The notes beneath the pieces were generated by a model, which had not been told where the DNA came from, made no database searches, and worked only from the letters and a program-made list of their open reading frames with translations. A program made the translations under genes and the position numbers. Of a DNA stretch of 64,000 nucleotides, positions 11,004 through 19,035 are shown piece by piece; positions within the stretch are counted from its first letter, which is position 1; every line of letters starts with the position of its first letter. Source of the stretch: Streptomyces venezuelae (GTDB lineage Bacteria > Actinomycetota > Actinomycetes > Streptomycetales > Streptomycetaceae); the NCBI RefSeq assembly GCF_008642295.1, contig NZ_CP029190.1, positions 3,029,001-3,093,000 of the forward strand, given 5' to 3'.

Positions 11004-11206
11004 AGGTGCGGCTCCTTGCAGTGTGTCGCGCTACTGGGAGGTAGGGCTCCCGGTGCGCGCGGCGTCATCTGTTGCGCAGCTCGGGCTGCCCGTGCGGACC
11101 GCGCTGTCCGACGGGACTAAGGATAGGCGGCCGGGCGAGGTGCCTGGTCAAAGCCCGCTGGCGAGGTACTCGCTTCCGAGGGGGCGGGCGGGTGCGCGGC
11201 GGGGGC

Positions 11207-11239
11207 GGGGCGGGTGCGGGGCGGGTGCGGGGCGGGCGC
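11207..11239 (+). repeat. 11-bp G-rich tandem repeat, three copies
   Basis: Three head-to-tail units of GGGGCGGGTGC (last unit with one change), inside a longer run of G3-G5 tracts from ~11180. The plus strand could form a G-quadruplex upstream of the desaturase. Confidence 0.65.
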
Positions 11240-11290
11240 GGGCGTTTCGCCGGTCTTGCCGCGGGGCCGGGCTTTGCCATACTTACGATG

Positions 11291-11339
11291 CCGTAGGTTA
11301 CGGACCCGTAGGAAAGATCCGCAGGGAAGAACCGTAACC
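11291..11339 (+). promoter_or_regulatory. Candidate operator of the desaturase/TetR operon
   Basis: CCGTA-N3-TACGG at 11291-11303 forms a dyad. Its right half lies within GGTTACGG (11296-11303), which is inverted again as CCGTAACC at 11332-11339. The motifs sit 39-87 bp upstream of the desaturase start and are the best candidates for binding by the co-encoded TetR protein. Inference only. Confidence 0.4.
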
Positions 11340-11377
11340 AGGGCGCCTGCCGACTCCTCACCCCCAGGGGACGCCCC

Positions 11378-12358
11378 ATGACCCTCAGCCCCGATCTGCT
11401 CGAAGAGACTCCGGAGGCGGCCGGCGCGCCGCCCGTGTCCGCGACCCGCGGCGGAGAGAACAAACGCTCGATCGAGCAGCTCGCGCTGCTGCTCTTCATC
11501 ACCGTCCCCTTCGTGGCACTGCTCGCGGCGGTCCCGCTGGCCTGGGGCTGGGGGGTGAGCTGGCTGGACCTCGGCCTGATGGTGTTCATGTACTTCCTGG
11601 CCTGCCACGGGATCACCATCGGATTCCACCGCTATTTCACCCACGGCTCCTTCAAGGCGAAACGGCCGCTGCGGATCGCGCTGGCCATCGCGGGCTCGAT
11701 GGCGGTGGAGGGCCCCCTGGTGCGCTGGGTGGCGGACCACCGCAAGCACCACAAGTACTCCGACCACGAGGGCGATCCGCATTCGCCGTGGCGGTTCGGG
11801 GAGACGGTCCCGGCGCTGATGAAGGGCCTGTGGTGGGCGCACATCGGCTGGCTGTTCGACGAGGAGCAGACCGACCAGCAGAAGTACGCCCCGGACCTGA
11901 TCAAGGACCCGGCGATCCGCCGGATCAGCCGTGACTTCGTCTTCTGGACCATGCTGTCGCTGGCGATCCCGCCGCTGGTGGGCGGCCTGGTCACGATGTC
12001 CTGGTGGGGCGCGTTCACCGCGTTCTTCTGGGGCTCCCTGGTCCGGGTGGCGCTGCTGCACCACGTGACCTGGTCCATCAACTCGATCTGCCACGCGGTG
12101 GGCAAGCGGCCGTTCAAGTCCCGGGACCGGTCCGGGAACGTCTGGTGGCTGGCGGTGCTGTCCTGCGGGGAGTCCTGGCACAACCTCCACCACGCGGACC
12201 CGACCTCCGCCCGGCACGGGGTGCTGCGCGGCCAGGTGGATTCCAGCGCCCGGCTGATCCGCTGGTTCGAGGTGTTCGGCTGGGCCACGGACGTGCGCTG
12301 GCCGACCGGCGCCCGGATCGACGCCCGGCGCCGGGAAAAGAGCGCGAACCCGGCATGA
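11378..12358 (+). CDS. Acyl-CoA/fatty-acid desaturase (delta-9 type)
   Basis: 326 aa integral membrane di-iron enzyme that introduces a double bond into fatty acyl chains. The three histidine boxes are intact: HRYFTH (84-89), HRKHH (121-125) and HNLHH near residue 270. Hydrophobic segments at ~33-75 and ~190-230 are membrane spans. The stop overlaps the next start as ATGA (12355-12358), so the TetR gene is likely translationally coupled and probably controls membrane unsaturation in response to lipid state, by analogy with DesT/FabR-type systems. Confidence 0.93.
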   Translation: MTLSPDLLEETPEAAGAPPVSATRGGENKRSIEQLALLLFITVPFVALLAAVPLAWGWGVSWLDLGLMVFMYFLACHGITIGFHRYFTHGSFKAKRPLRIALAIAGSMAVEGPLVRWVADHRKHHKYSDHEGDPHSPWRFGETVPALMKGLWWAHIGWLFDEEQTDQQKYAPDLIKDPAIRRISRDFVFWTMLSLAIPPLVGGLVTMSWWGAFTAFFWGSLVRVALLHHVTWSINSICHAVGKRPFKSRDRSGNVWWLAVLSCGESWHNLHHADPTSARHGVLRGQVDSSARLIRWFEVFGWATDVRWPTGARIDARRREKSANPA

Positions 12359-13029
12359 TGGGTGACGTGGCGATCGACGGCAGTAATTCCAGCAGCGACA
12401 AGCCCCGGCGTGGCCGCAGGGTCCGGATGACGGGCGCCGAGCGTCGCCAGCAACTGCTGGACATCGGCCGTGCCCTGTTCGCGGAGAAGGGCTTCGAAGG
12501 CACCTCGGTCGAGGAGATCGCGGCGAAGGCCGGGGTGTCCAAGCCGGTGGTGTACGAGCACTTCGGGGGCAAGGAAGGGCTGTACGCGGTCGTCGTGGAC
12601 CGGGAGATGCGGCAGCTGCTGGACGGGGTGACGGGGGCGCTGACCGCCGGGCATCCGCGGGAGCTGCTGGAGCAGGCGGCCTTCGCGCTGCTCGACTACA
12701 TCGAGAGCTATACGGACGGGTTCCGCATCCTGGTGCGGGATTCCCCGGTGGCCCAGTCGACGGGTACGTTCGCCTCGCTGATCAGCGATATCGCCACGCA
12801 GGTGGAGGACATCCTGGGCCTGGAGTTCAAGGCCCGGGGCTTCGACCCGAAGCTGGCCCCGCTGTACGCGCAGGCGCTGGTGGGCATGGTGGCGCTGACC
12901 GGCCAGTGGTGGCTGGAGACGCGCCGCCCGAAGAAGGCGGAGGTCGCCGCCCACCTGGTGAACCTGGCCTGGCACGGGCTGGACGGGCTGGAGGCGAAGC
13001 CCCGGCTGGTGGGCCACCGCAAGAACTGA
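12355..13029 (+). CDS. TetR family regulator coupled to desaturase
   Basis: 224 aa from the ATG at 12355, overlapping the desaturase stop by 4 bp; ATG 12358 or GTG 12367 are alternatives. N-terminal TetR HTH: RRQQLLDIGRALFAEKGFEGTSVEEIAAKAGVSK... with VVYEHFGGKEGLY as the recognition helix and its exit. The C-terminal ligand-binding half is all-helical. Coupling to the desaturase suggests autoregulation of that operon, probably with an acyl-CoA or fatty-acid ligand. Followed by a hairpin. Confidence 0.92.
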   Translation: MMGDVAIDGSNSSSDKPRRGRRVRMTGAERRQQLLDIGRALFAEKGFEGTSVEEIAAKAGVSKPVVYEHFGGKEGLYAVVVDREMRQLLDGVTGALTAGHPRELLEQAAFALLDYIESYTDGFRILVRDSPVAQSTGTFASLISDIATQVEDILGLEFKARGFDPKLAPLYAQALVGMVALTGQWWLETRRPKKAEVAAHLVNLAWHGLDGLEAKPRLVGHRKN

Positions 13030-13034
13030 GGGGC

Positions 13035-13070
13035 CGGTCCGGCGCGGCCCGGCGCGGGCCGGCCGGACCG
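13035..13070 (+). terminator. Terminator hairpin after TetR gene
   Basis: CGGTCCGGC pairs with GCCGGACCG, with an inner GGCCC/GGGCC stem and a GGCGC loop, starting 6 bp after the TetR stop. Confidence 0.75.
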
Positions 13071-13251
13071 ACATCCGGGATCTGCGAAAGGTTGTACGGA
13101 AAACCTCTTCTTCCTCAGCAGACGCACGGATAGCCTTTCGATTACTTTCCCGGGGGGGAATGATCCATTCGTCGTGCTGCCCGCCGTTGCGCGGGCCCGC
13201 GAGTGTCGACTTCCACCCGGTTTCACCTGCATCTTTCCAGGGGGAACCCCT

Positions 13252-14985
13252 TTGTCTTCTTCGCGCTCTCAGCGCCTGGGCCGCATCGCCGCCTGCACCG
13301 CGCTCGCCCTGTCCGCGGGCACGCTGCTCTCGGCCGCGCCCGCCGTCGCGGCCGACAAGCCGGCCGCGGCCTCCGACTCCACCACGCCTTCGCAGTCGAA
13401 GCTGCGCCAGGGCGTGGCCGCCGCCAAGGGCGAGGCCGCGCCGGGCAAGTCGGCGTTCGTCGGATCGGGCGGCAAGGCCCGCCTCGACATCGACGGTGAC
13501 GGCCAGAGCGACTGGCTGTTCCGCAACGTCACCGGATACGGCGGCGTCTCGCTGTCCAACGGCGGCGACGGCGAGTACACGTTCTGGAACGACCGGAACG
13601 AGACCGTCAAGGACATCATCGCCGTCGGCAACGTCCGGGGCAGCCAGGCGCCCGAGATCCTGCAGCTGGCCGCGAACGGCCGCCTCACCCTGCACCAGGC
13701 CAACGCGACCGGCACCGCGGCCCCGAGCTGGACCGGCCAGGGCTGGCAGATCTACAACCGCGTCATCGGCGCCGGCGACCTCACCAAGGACGGCCGTCCG
13801 GACCTGCTGGCCCGCACCCCCTCCGGCGACCTCTACCTGTACAAGGGCACCGGCGCCCAGTCCGGCGAGCCGTTCGCGGGCCGGGTCAAGGTCGGCAGCG
13901 GCTGGGGCGTCTACGACCAGATCCTCGGCACCAACGACCTCGACGCCGACGGCATCGCCGACCTGGTCGCCAAGGACCCCAACGGCCACCTGTACTACTA
14001 CAAGGGCACCGGCTCCGCCTCCGCCCCGTTCAAGGCCCGGGCCTGGGTCGGCGGCGGCTGGAACGCCTACAACAAGATCGTCGGGATCGACGACGTCGAC
14101 GGTGACGGCCGCGCCGAGCTGGTCGGCATCACGCACTCCGGCGAGGTGTACCTCTACGTCGGCAAGGGCCTCGGCAAGTTCCACCCCCGCTACCTGATCG
14201 GCAGCGGCGCGGTCAACGACGAGATCATGGTCGGCCAGGGCATCACCCCGGTGTACGGCAAGCACGGCGTGTACGGCGTCGACGAGTCGAACAGCGCCTA
14301 CGGCCACTTCAACCAGACCAACGGCAAGTTCGCCCCGAACCGCTACAACAGCGGCAACTGGAACAGCTTCCCGGCGAACGGCAAGCTGGTCAACGCGGCG
14401 GGCCTGGACCCCATGAACTGGGGCCACAAGCTCAGCCTCGACGGCAGCTCACTCACCAACCTGACGCTCAACCAGAAGATGTCGGGCGACTACACCAACA
14501 CCGACCTGGTGGTGGGCCCCGGTGACCTCACCGGCGACGGCAACGGCGACCTGCTGACCCGCGACATCTGGGGCAACCTCTACCTGAAGGCCGGCTGGAA
14601 CAACGGAGTCGACTTCTGGGCTCCCACCTGGATCGGCCCGTACTGGAACACCTACAAGGCCATCGTCGGCGCCGGCGACATCAACGGCGACGGCCGCACC
14701 GACATCATCGGCCACGACTGGAACGGCCACCTCTACATCCACCCCGGCACCGGCAACGCCAAGGCCCCCTTCGGCGAGCGTCAGTGGATCGGCGGCGGCT
14801 GGAACGGCTACTCGGCCATCGCCGCGCCGGGTGACATCAACGGCGACGGCCGTGCCGACCTGGTCGCCCGCGACTGGAACGGCAACCTGTACGGCTACAC
14901 CGCCACCGGCTGGGGCGGCACGCACACCTTCAGCGCGCGCCACTGGATCGACGCGAACTGGAACATCTACAAGAGCTTCAACTGA
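13252..14985 (+). CDS. Secreted FG-GAP/VCBS repeat protein
   Basis: 577 aa from a TTG at 13252, chosen because CAGGGGG lies 6 nt upstream and the resulting N-terminus is a clean signal peptide (basic SRSQRLGR, hydrophobic core, APAVAA before DKP). The mature protein carries about seven repeats with calcium-binding DxDxDG-type loops, for example DIDGDGQSDW, DLDADGIADL, DVDGDGRAEL, DLTGDGNGDL and DINGDGRTDI, each followed by a beta strand such as GHLYYYKGTG. This predicts an integrin-alpha-like beta-propeller outside the cell, probably for protein or polysaccharide binding. No catalytic domain is seen. The repeats also contain a spaced W/Y pattern (GWNxYxxI). Function unknown. Confidence 0.88.
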   Translation: MSSSRSQRLGRIAACTALALSAGTLLSAAPAVAADKPAAASDSTTPSQSKLRQGVAAAKGEAAPGKSAFVGSGGKARLDIDGDGQSDWLFRNVTGYGGVSLSNGGDGEYTFWNDRNETVKDIIAVGNVRGSQAPEILQLAANGRLTLHQANATGTAAPSWTGQGWQIYNRVIGAGDLTKDGRPDLLARTPSGDLYLYKGTGAQSGEPFAGRVKVGSGWGVYDQILGTNDLDADGIADLVAKDPNGHLYYYKGTGSASAPFKARAWVGGGWNAYNKIVGIDDVDGDGRAELVGITHSGEVYLYVGKGLGKFHPRYLIGSGAVNDEIMVGQGITPVYGKHGVYGVDESNSAYGHFNQTNGKFAPNRYNSGNWNSFPANGKLVNAAGLDPMNWGHKLSLDGSSLTNLTLNQKMSGDYTNTDLVVGPGDLTGDGNGDLLTRDIWGNLYLKAGWNNGVDFWAPTWIGPYWNTYKAIVGAGDINGDGRTDIIGHDWNGHLYIHPGTGNAKAPFGERQWIGGGWNGYSAIAAPGDINGDGRADLVARDWNGNLYGYTATGWGGTHTFSARHWIDANWNIYKSFN

Positions 14986-15003
14986 CGGCTCACGCCCGCG
15001 CAT

Positions 15004-15046
15004 GGCGGCGCCCCGTCACCGGTCTTTCCGGTGGCGGGGCGCCGCC
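15004..15046. terminator. Terminator hairpin between FG-GAP gene and tam
   Basis: A ~19-bp near-perfect stem (GGCGGCGCCCCG...CGGGGCGCCGCC) with a TCTTT loop lies between converging genes and can serve both. Confidence 0.85.
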
Positions 15047-15132
15047 GTGTCATAACCGGTGCGCGCTCATCTCGCCGGCTCCGCGGGGACCGGTGCGGCC
15101 GGTGGGACCTGGTCGACGGAGCCAAGCACAGG

Positions 15133-16038
15133 TCAGGCCTCCCTGCGGGCGATGGCGAAGATGCGCCGGAACGGGAAGACGGTGCCCCGCGGGCCCGGCG
15201 GGTAGGCGCCGCGCAGCAGGTCGCGGTACTGGAGCAGGAAGGCGTCGACGGCCTGGTGGTCCTCGCCGAGGGCGGTGAGGACGGGTCGCAGGGCGGTGCC
15301 CTTGACCCAGTCGAGGACCGGGTCGGGGCCGGTCAGCAGCTGGTGGTAGGTGGTCTCCCAGACGTCGGCGGTGCAGCCGAGTTCGGTGAACCGGGCCAGG
15401 TATTCGCCGGGTTCGAGGAGGTGGGTGTAGCGGGCGCCGTGGCCGGCCAGCCGGGTCCGCCAGCGCGGGGTGTCGCAGAGTGCGGCGAGCAGGGAGTGGC
15501 TGGGGGCGGTGAAGTTGCCGGGGATCTGGAAGGCGAAGGTGCCGCCGGGGCGCAGGGCGTTGATCCAGGCGGCGAAGGAGCCGGGGTGGCCGGGCACCCA
15601 CTGGAGGGCCGCGTTGGAGACGATCAGGTCGTAACTCTCCTCGGGGAGCCAGGTGGCGAGGTCGGCGCGGCGGAAATCGAGACTGCCGCCGCCCGGGGTG
15701 GGGCCGGCGTACTCGTGGTCGGCGCGCTGGAGCATCTCCGGGGAGAGGTCGTAGCCGGTGATCCGGGCCTCGGGCCAGCGGTCGGCGAGCAGGACGGTGA
15801 CGTTGCCCGGGCCGCAGCCGAGGTCGGCGATGCGGGCGGGCCGGGTGGGGAGTTCCGGTATCCGGGCGAGGAGATCGAGGAAGGGCCGGGCGCGGTGGTC
15901 CGCATGGCGCAGATATTGCTGTGGGTCCCAGACGGGTGGGGCCGGTGCGGCTGTGGAGACGGGGGTGGTGGGGGTACTGGGGGCCTGCTCGTCGACGGTG
16001 GTCGTGGGGCATCGACCCGGCGCGATGTCGGAATGCAT
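15133..16038 (-). CDS. tam: Trans-aconitate 2-methyltransferase
   Basis: 301 aa from the ATG at 16038. Tam methylates trans-aconitate with SAM, relieving inhibition of aconitase. The family opening WDPQQYLRHADHRARPF is followed by the SAM motif I ADLGCGPGNVTVLLA, then GYDLSPEML and the SNAALQWVPGHPG block. A Thr/Pro/Ala-rich N-terminal extension of ~35 aa precedes the domain. It is divergent from the MarR gene tamR around a palindrome; in S. coelicolor this pair is known to respond to citrate and aconitate under oxidative stress. Confidence 0.93.
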   Translation of the reverse strand: MHSDIAPGRCPTTTVDEQAPSTPTTPVSTAAPAPPVWDPQQYLRHADHRARPFLDLLARIPELPTRPARIADLGCGPGNVTVLLADRWPEARITGYDLSPEMLQRADHEYAGPTPGGGSLDFRRADLATWLPEESYDLIVSNAALQWVPGHPGSFAAWINALRPGGTFAFQIPGNFTAPSHSLLAALCDTPRWRTRLAGHGARYTHLLEPGEYLARFTELGCTADVWETTYHQLLTGPDPVLDWVKGTALRPVLTALGEDHQAVDAFLLQYRDLLRGAYPPGPRGTVFPFRRIFAIARREA

Positions 16039-16120
16039 GTTCGAGCCTCCCTACTGGCGGATCCGGCGGGAAACGGAAGCTTCTCCGGCCCCCTCCATGC
16101 CCAGAGTGGCGCGAAATATA

Positions 16121-16134
16121 TCTTGACGTCAAGA
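16121..16134. promoter_or_regulatory. TamR operator palindrome
   Basis: TCTTGACGTCAAGA is a perfect 14-bp palindrome in the tam-tamR divergent promoter, 36 bp upstream of the tamR ATG and 83 bp from the tam start. It fits the dyads bound by MarR proteins of the UrtR/TamR group. Confidence 0.75.
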
Positions 16135-16169
16135 GACTTCATGTCGACAGACCCCTTACAATGATCGGC

Positions 16170-16667
16170 ATGGAGGACGAGGTCGACCGACTGGTCGCGG
16201 CATGGCGGCGGGAGCGCCCTGACCTCGACGTGGAACCGCTCGAGGTGCTCAGCCGGGTCTCGCGGCTCGCGCGCCACCTCGACCGGGCGCGCCGGATCGC
16301 CTTCTCCGAGCACGGACTGGAGCCCTGGGAGTTCGACGTCCTGACCTCCCTGCGCCGGGCCGGAGCGCCCTACCAGCTCTCCCCCGGGCAGCTGCTGACC
16401 CAGACCCTGGTCACCTCCGGGACCATGACCAACCGGATCGACCGGCTCGCCAAGAAGGGCCTGGTCGAACGACTGCCCGACCCCAGCGACCGGCGGGGGG
16501 TACTGGTCCGCCTGACCCTCGAGGGGCGCGAGGCCGCCGACCAGGCCCTGGCCGGGCTGCTCGCCCAGGAGCGGGCGATCCTGGCCCAGCTCTCCCGGTC
16601 CCAGCGCGGGGATCTGGCGGCCCTGCTACGCCAGTTGACCGCTCCGTTCGACAACATCCCCGGCTAG
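16170..16667 (+). CDS. tamR: MarR family regulator TamR
   Basis: 165 aa from the ATG at 16170 (an ATG at 16161 would add three residues). A long N-terminal helix (MEDEVDRLVAAWRRERPDLD) precedes the winged helix, as in ligand-responsive UrtR-type MarR proteins. The recognition region is LLTQTLVTSGTMTNRIDRLAKKGLVERLPDPSDRRGV with the wing DRRGVLVRLT. It should repress tam and itself until citrate, isocitrate or aconitate binds. Its 3' end overlaps the end of the converging response-regulator gene by 42 bp. Confidence 0.92.
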   Translation: MEDEVDRLVAAWRRERPDLDVEPLEVLSRVSRLARHLDRARRIAFSEHGLEPWEFDVLTSLRRAGAPYQLSPGQLLTQTLVTSGTMTNRIDRLAKKGLVERLPDPSDRRGVLVRLTLEGREAADQALAGLLAQERAILAQLSRSQRGDLAALLRQLTAPFDNIPG

Positions 16668-17453
16668 TCCCGGTCCGAGGTCGGCCGGCCGTACGCCGGC
16701 CCGGCGGGCCAGTGCCACGGCCGCCAGCGTGGAGTGCACCCCGAGCTTGCCCAGCACGTTCTGCATATGGGTACGCACGGTGTGCGGGGACAGGAACAGC
16801 CGCGCGGCCACGTCCTTGCGGCCCAGTCCGGCCACCATGCAGCGCAGCACCTCGTGCTCGCGCGGGGTCAGCGACTCGACCAGCCGCTCGCTGTCGGTGC
16901 GGTGCTTGCGGGCCGCCGTCAGCTCCCGCAGCACCCCGGTGAGCAGCGCCGGCGGCAGATGCGTCTCCTCCCGGAGCACGCCCCGGATCACCGCAAGCAG
17001 CCGGGACAGCGAGCAGTCCTTGGCCACCCAGCCGGTGGCCCCGGCCTGCAGGGCCAGGGCGGCCCGGCGCGGTTCGTCCCGTTCGGCCAGGACGACCGTA
17101 CGGACCGCAGGGTGCGCGGTGCGGACCCCGGCGACCAGGGCGATCCCGTCGCCCGTGGCGCCCGCGGCGGCGGCCGGGCCGGCCGCCGGGGCCGCGGGGC
17201 CCGGGGGCGGCCCCGACCCCGATTCGCGCTGGGCCGGCACGGCGACGGTCCCGGCGGCGGCGCCGAGGTCGGCGTCGACCAGCAGGACATCGAACCGGCG
17301 GCCCTCGGCCGCGCCCCGCTCGAGGCAGCGCAGCGCGGCGGGACCGCTGCCGGCCGCGGACACGTCCACGTCCGGCTCGGCCGCGAGCGCGGCGGCCAGC
17401 GACTCGGCAAAGATGCGGTGGTCGTCCACCACGAGGACTCGGATACGCACCAC
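16626..17453 (-). CDS. Orphan LuxR-type response regulator with receiver insertion
   Basis: ~275 aa; the GTG at 17453 is preferred (a G-rich site lies 6-7 nt upstream), with GTG 17450 and further upstream starts possible. The receiver begins RIRVLVVDDHRIFAESL and keeps the acidic pair, a phospho-acceptor candidate in LLVDADLG, and Lys in GWVAKDCS. A ~40-residue Ala/Pro/Gly-rich insert follows the phospho site. The C-terminal LuxR HTH is LTPREHEVLRCMVAGLGRKDVAARLFLSPHTVRTHMQ (first part recognition core). No kinase gene is adjacent. Its end overlaps tamR convergently. Role unknown. Confidence 0.87.
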   Translation of the reverse strand: MVRIRVLVVDDHRIFAESLAAALAAEPDVDVSAAGSGPAALRCLERGAAEGRRFDVLLVDADLGAAAGTVAVPAQRESGSGPPPGPAAPAAGPAAAAGATGDGIALVAGVRTAHPAVRTVVLAERDEPRRAALALQAGATGWVAKDCSLSRLLAVIRGVLREETHLPPALLTGVLRELTAARKHRTDSERLVESLTPREHEVLRCMVAGLGRKDVAARLFLSPHTVRTHMQNVLGKLGVHSTLAAVALARRAGVRPADLGPGLAGDVVERSGQLA

Positions 17454-17837
17454 AGACACCCCCAAGGGTCGGGGAAACGGACAACGGCGGGTACGACGAC
17501 CGGATCCGGTGATCCGCAGTCACACGGCCGCCGCCGCAACATCACTGCACTACCCCGGACCGGACGCCGTACCCGACGTGTCTCGACCCCTGAATCAACA
17601 CCGGCCCCCACCGGTGTCACGCTTCAGCGTAGGGGCGGGTGGCGTGCGTGGTTGGCCGAATAGCAGAAGTTTTCCCCGCTGTTTTCCGGGCCGGTGGCTC
17701 CGAGCGCGTCTCCGGGTGGCCGAAAATGACCCATCTACGCGCCTCGGAAGCCTGTTTCCGGCCCGGCGGGTGCCACGGGCAGTTGCACGGGGGGCATTTC
17801 ACGCAGCGTGTACGCGCTGGGCGCCCGCGCACATGAC
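17454..17837. other. Gene-free region upstream of response regulator
   Basis: About 385 bp without a convincing gene between the response regulator start and the galE terminator. It presumably holds the regulator promoter. One small dyad is visible: ACACCGG-N6-CCGGTGT at 17598-17617. A minus-strand open stretch near 17617-17832 lacks a family match and is not called. Confidence 0.5.
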
Positions 17838-17877
17838 ACGGCCCCGGCGCTCACGCTCTCGCGTGCGCCGGGGCCGT
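17838..17877 (-). terminator. Terminator hairpin after galE
   Basis: ACGGCCCCGGCGC pairs with GCGCCGGGGCCGT around a 14-nt loop, starting about 42 bp beyond the galE stop. Confidence 0.8.
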
Positions 17878-17889
17878 ACGCCCTCAGTT

Positions 17890-17919
17890 CAGCCCTGCCC
17901 AGCCCTGCCCAGCCCTGCT
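17890..17919. repeat. 10-bp tandem repeat after galE stop
   Basis: Three near-identical copies of CAGCCCTGCC (the last ends TC) lie between the galE stop and its terminator. Probably slippage without function. Confidence 0.6.
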
Positions 17920-18887
17920 CAGACCTGCTCGGCCTGACGGCGCCGGGTGAACTCCCAGGCGTCCGCGACGATGCCGGCGAGGTCCGGGCGCCGCGGGGTC
18001 CAGCCGAGCTTGTCGTGGGCGGTCCGGGCGGAGGCGACCAGTACGGCCGGGTCGCCGGCCCGGCGCGCGGAGACCACCTCGGGGATCTCGTGCCCGGTGA
18101 CCTTGCGGACGGTCTCGATGACCTCGCGCACCGAGAAGCCGTTGCCGTTGCCCAGGTTGCAGATCAGGTGCGCACCCTCGGCGGCCCCGTCCAGGGCCAG
18201 CAGGTGGGCCTCGGCCAGGTCCGCGACGTGGATGTAGTCGCGGATGCAGGTGCCGTCCGGGGTCGGGTAGTCGTCGCCGAACACCGAGATCGCCTCGCGC
18301 TGCCCCAGGGCCACCTGGAGGACCAGCGGGATGAGGTGGCTCTCCGGGTCGTGCCGCTCGCCGTACTGGCCGTAGGCGCCCGCCACGTTGAAGTAGCGCA
18401 GCGAGACCGCGGCCAGGCCATGGGCCGCGCACTCGCCGGTGATCATGTGGTCCACGGCCAGCTTGGACGCGCCGTACGGGTTGGTCGGCGCGGTCGGCAT
18501 GGTCTCGGTGATGGGGGTGGCCTCCGGCTCGCCGTAGGTGGCGGCGGTGGAGGAGAAGACCAGCTTGCGGACCCCGGCCTCGCGCATCGCGGCCAGCAGC
18601 GCCATGGTGCCGCCGACGTTGTTGTCCCAGTACTTGCCCGGGTTGACCACGGACTCGCCGACCTGCGAGAAGGCCGCGAAGTGCAGCACCGCCTCGTAGG
18701 AGGAGTCGAGGTGCCGGGCGGCGTCCTTGATGTCGGCCTCGATGAAGGCCGCACCGGCGGGGACCCCGGCCCGGAAGCCGGTGGAGAGGTTGTCGAGGAC
18801 GGTGACCTCGTGGCCGGCTTCCAGAAGGTGGGCCGCGACCACGCTGCCCACGTAGCCGGCGCCGCCGGTGACCAGATACTTGCTCAC
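17919..18887 (-). CDS. galE: UDP-glucose 4-epimerase
   Basis: 322 aa. Interconverts UDP-glucose and UDP-galactose. Extended SDR features: NAD motif [19 protein letters not shown] at the N-terminus, LDNLSTG, catalytic Ser/Thr region [11 protein letters not shown] and YGASKLAVD (Tyr-x3-Lys), then the substrate-binding RYFNVAGA. Length fits. galT and galK, which flank galE in the S. coelicolor gal operon, are not present here, so galE stands alone between two response-regulator genes. Confidence 0.95.
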   Translation of the reverse strand: MSKYLVTGGAGYVGSVVAAHLLEAGHEVTVLDNLSTGFRAGVPAGAAFIEADIKDAARHLDSSYEAVLHFAAFSQVGESVVNPGKYWDNNVGGTMALLAAMREAGVRKLVFSSTAATYGEPEATPITETMPTAPTNPYGASKLAVDHMITGECAAHGLAAVSLRYFNVAGAYGQYGERHDPESHLIPLVLQVALGQREAISVFGDDYPTPDGTCIRDYIHVADLAEAHLLALDGAAEGAHLICNLGNGNGFSVREVIETVRKVTGHEIPEVVSARRAGDPAVLVASARTAHDKLGWTPRRPDLAGIVADAWEFTRRRQAEQV

Positions 18888-19035
18888 TCGCGTAGCTCAC
18901 TCTCGCAGTCGCACCACCGCGCACCCGCGCGGCCTGTTGTCTCTGGCTTACCCGATTCGGCGCCCACGAGGAAATCGGACCTTCCTGCGGACCGGACCGG
19001 ACCGACCCGAAGCGGACCGGATCGCCGGAGTGAGC

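Larger units (their letters stand above)
11004..11377. promoter_or_regulatory. Divergent ppc/desaturase intergenic region
   Basis: A 374-bp gene-free stretch holding the promoters of ppc (minus) and the desaturase operon (plus). It contains a G-run repeat block (11180-11250) and, nearer the desaturase, a cluster of TACGG/CCGTA inverted motifs described separately. No RNA gene is seen. Confidence 0.6.

Noticed and set aside
17617..17832. Minus-strand open stretch of ~71 codons upstream of the response regulator
   Set aside because: No family resemblance, no credible ribosome binding site, and Cys/Pro/Arg-rich composition typical of random high-GC frames.
18989..19022. Repeated GGACCGGACCGG tract between galE and the second regulator
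   Set aside because: Short, imperfect and in a non-coding gap; no further structure that would make it a defined element.
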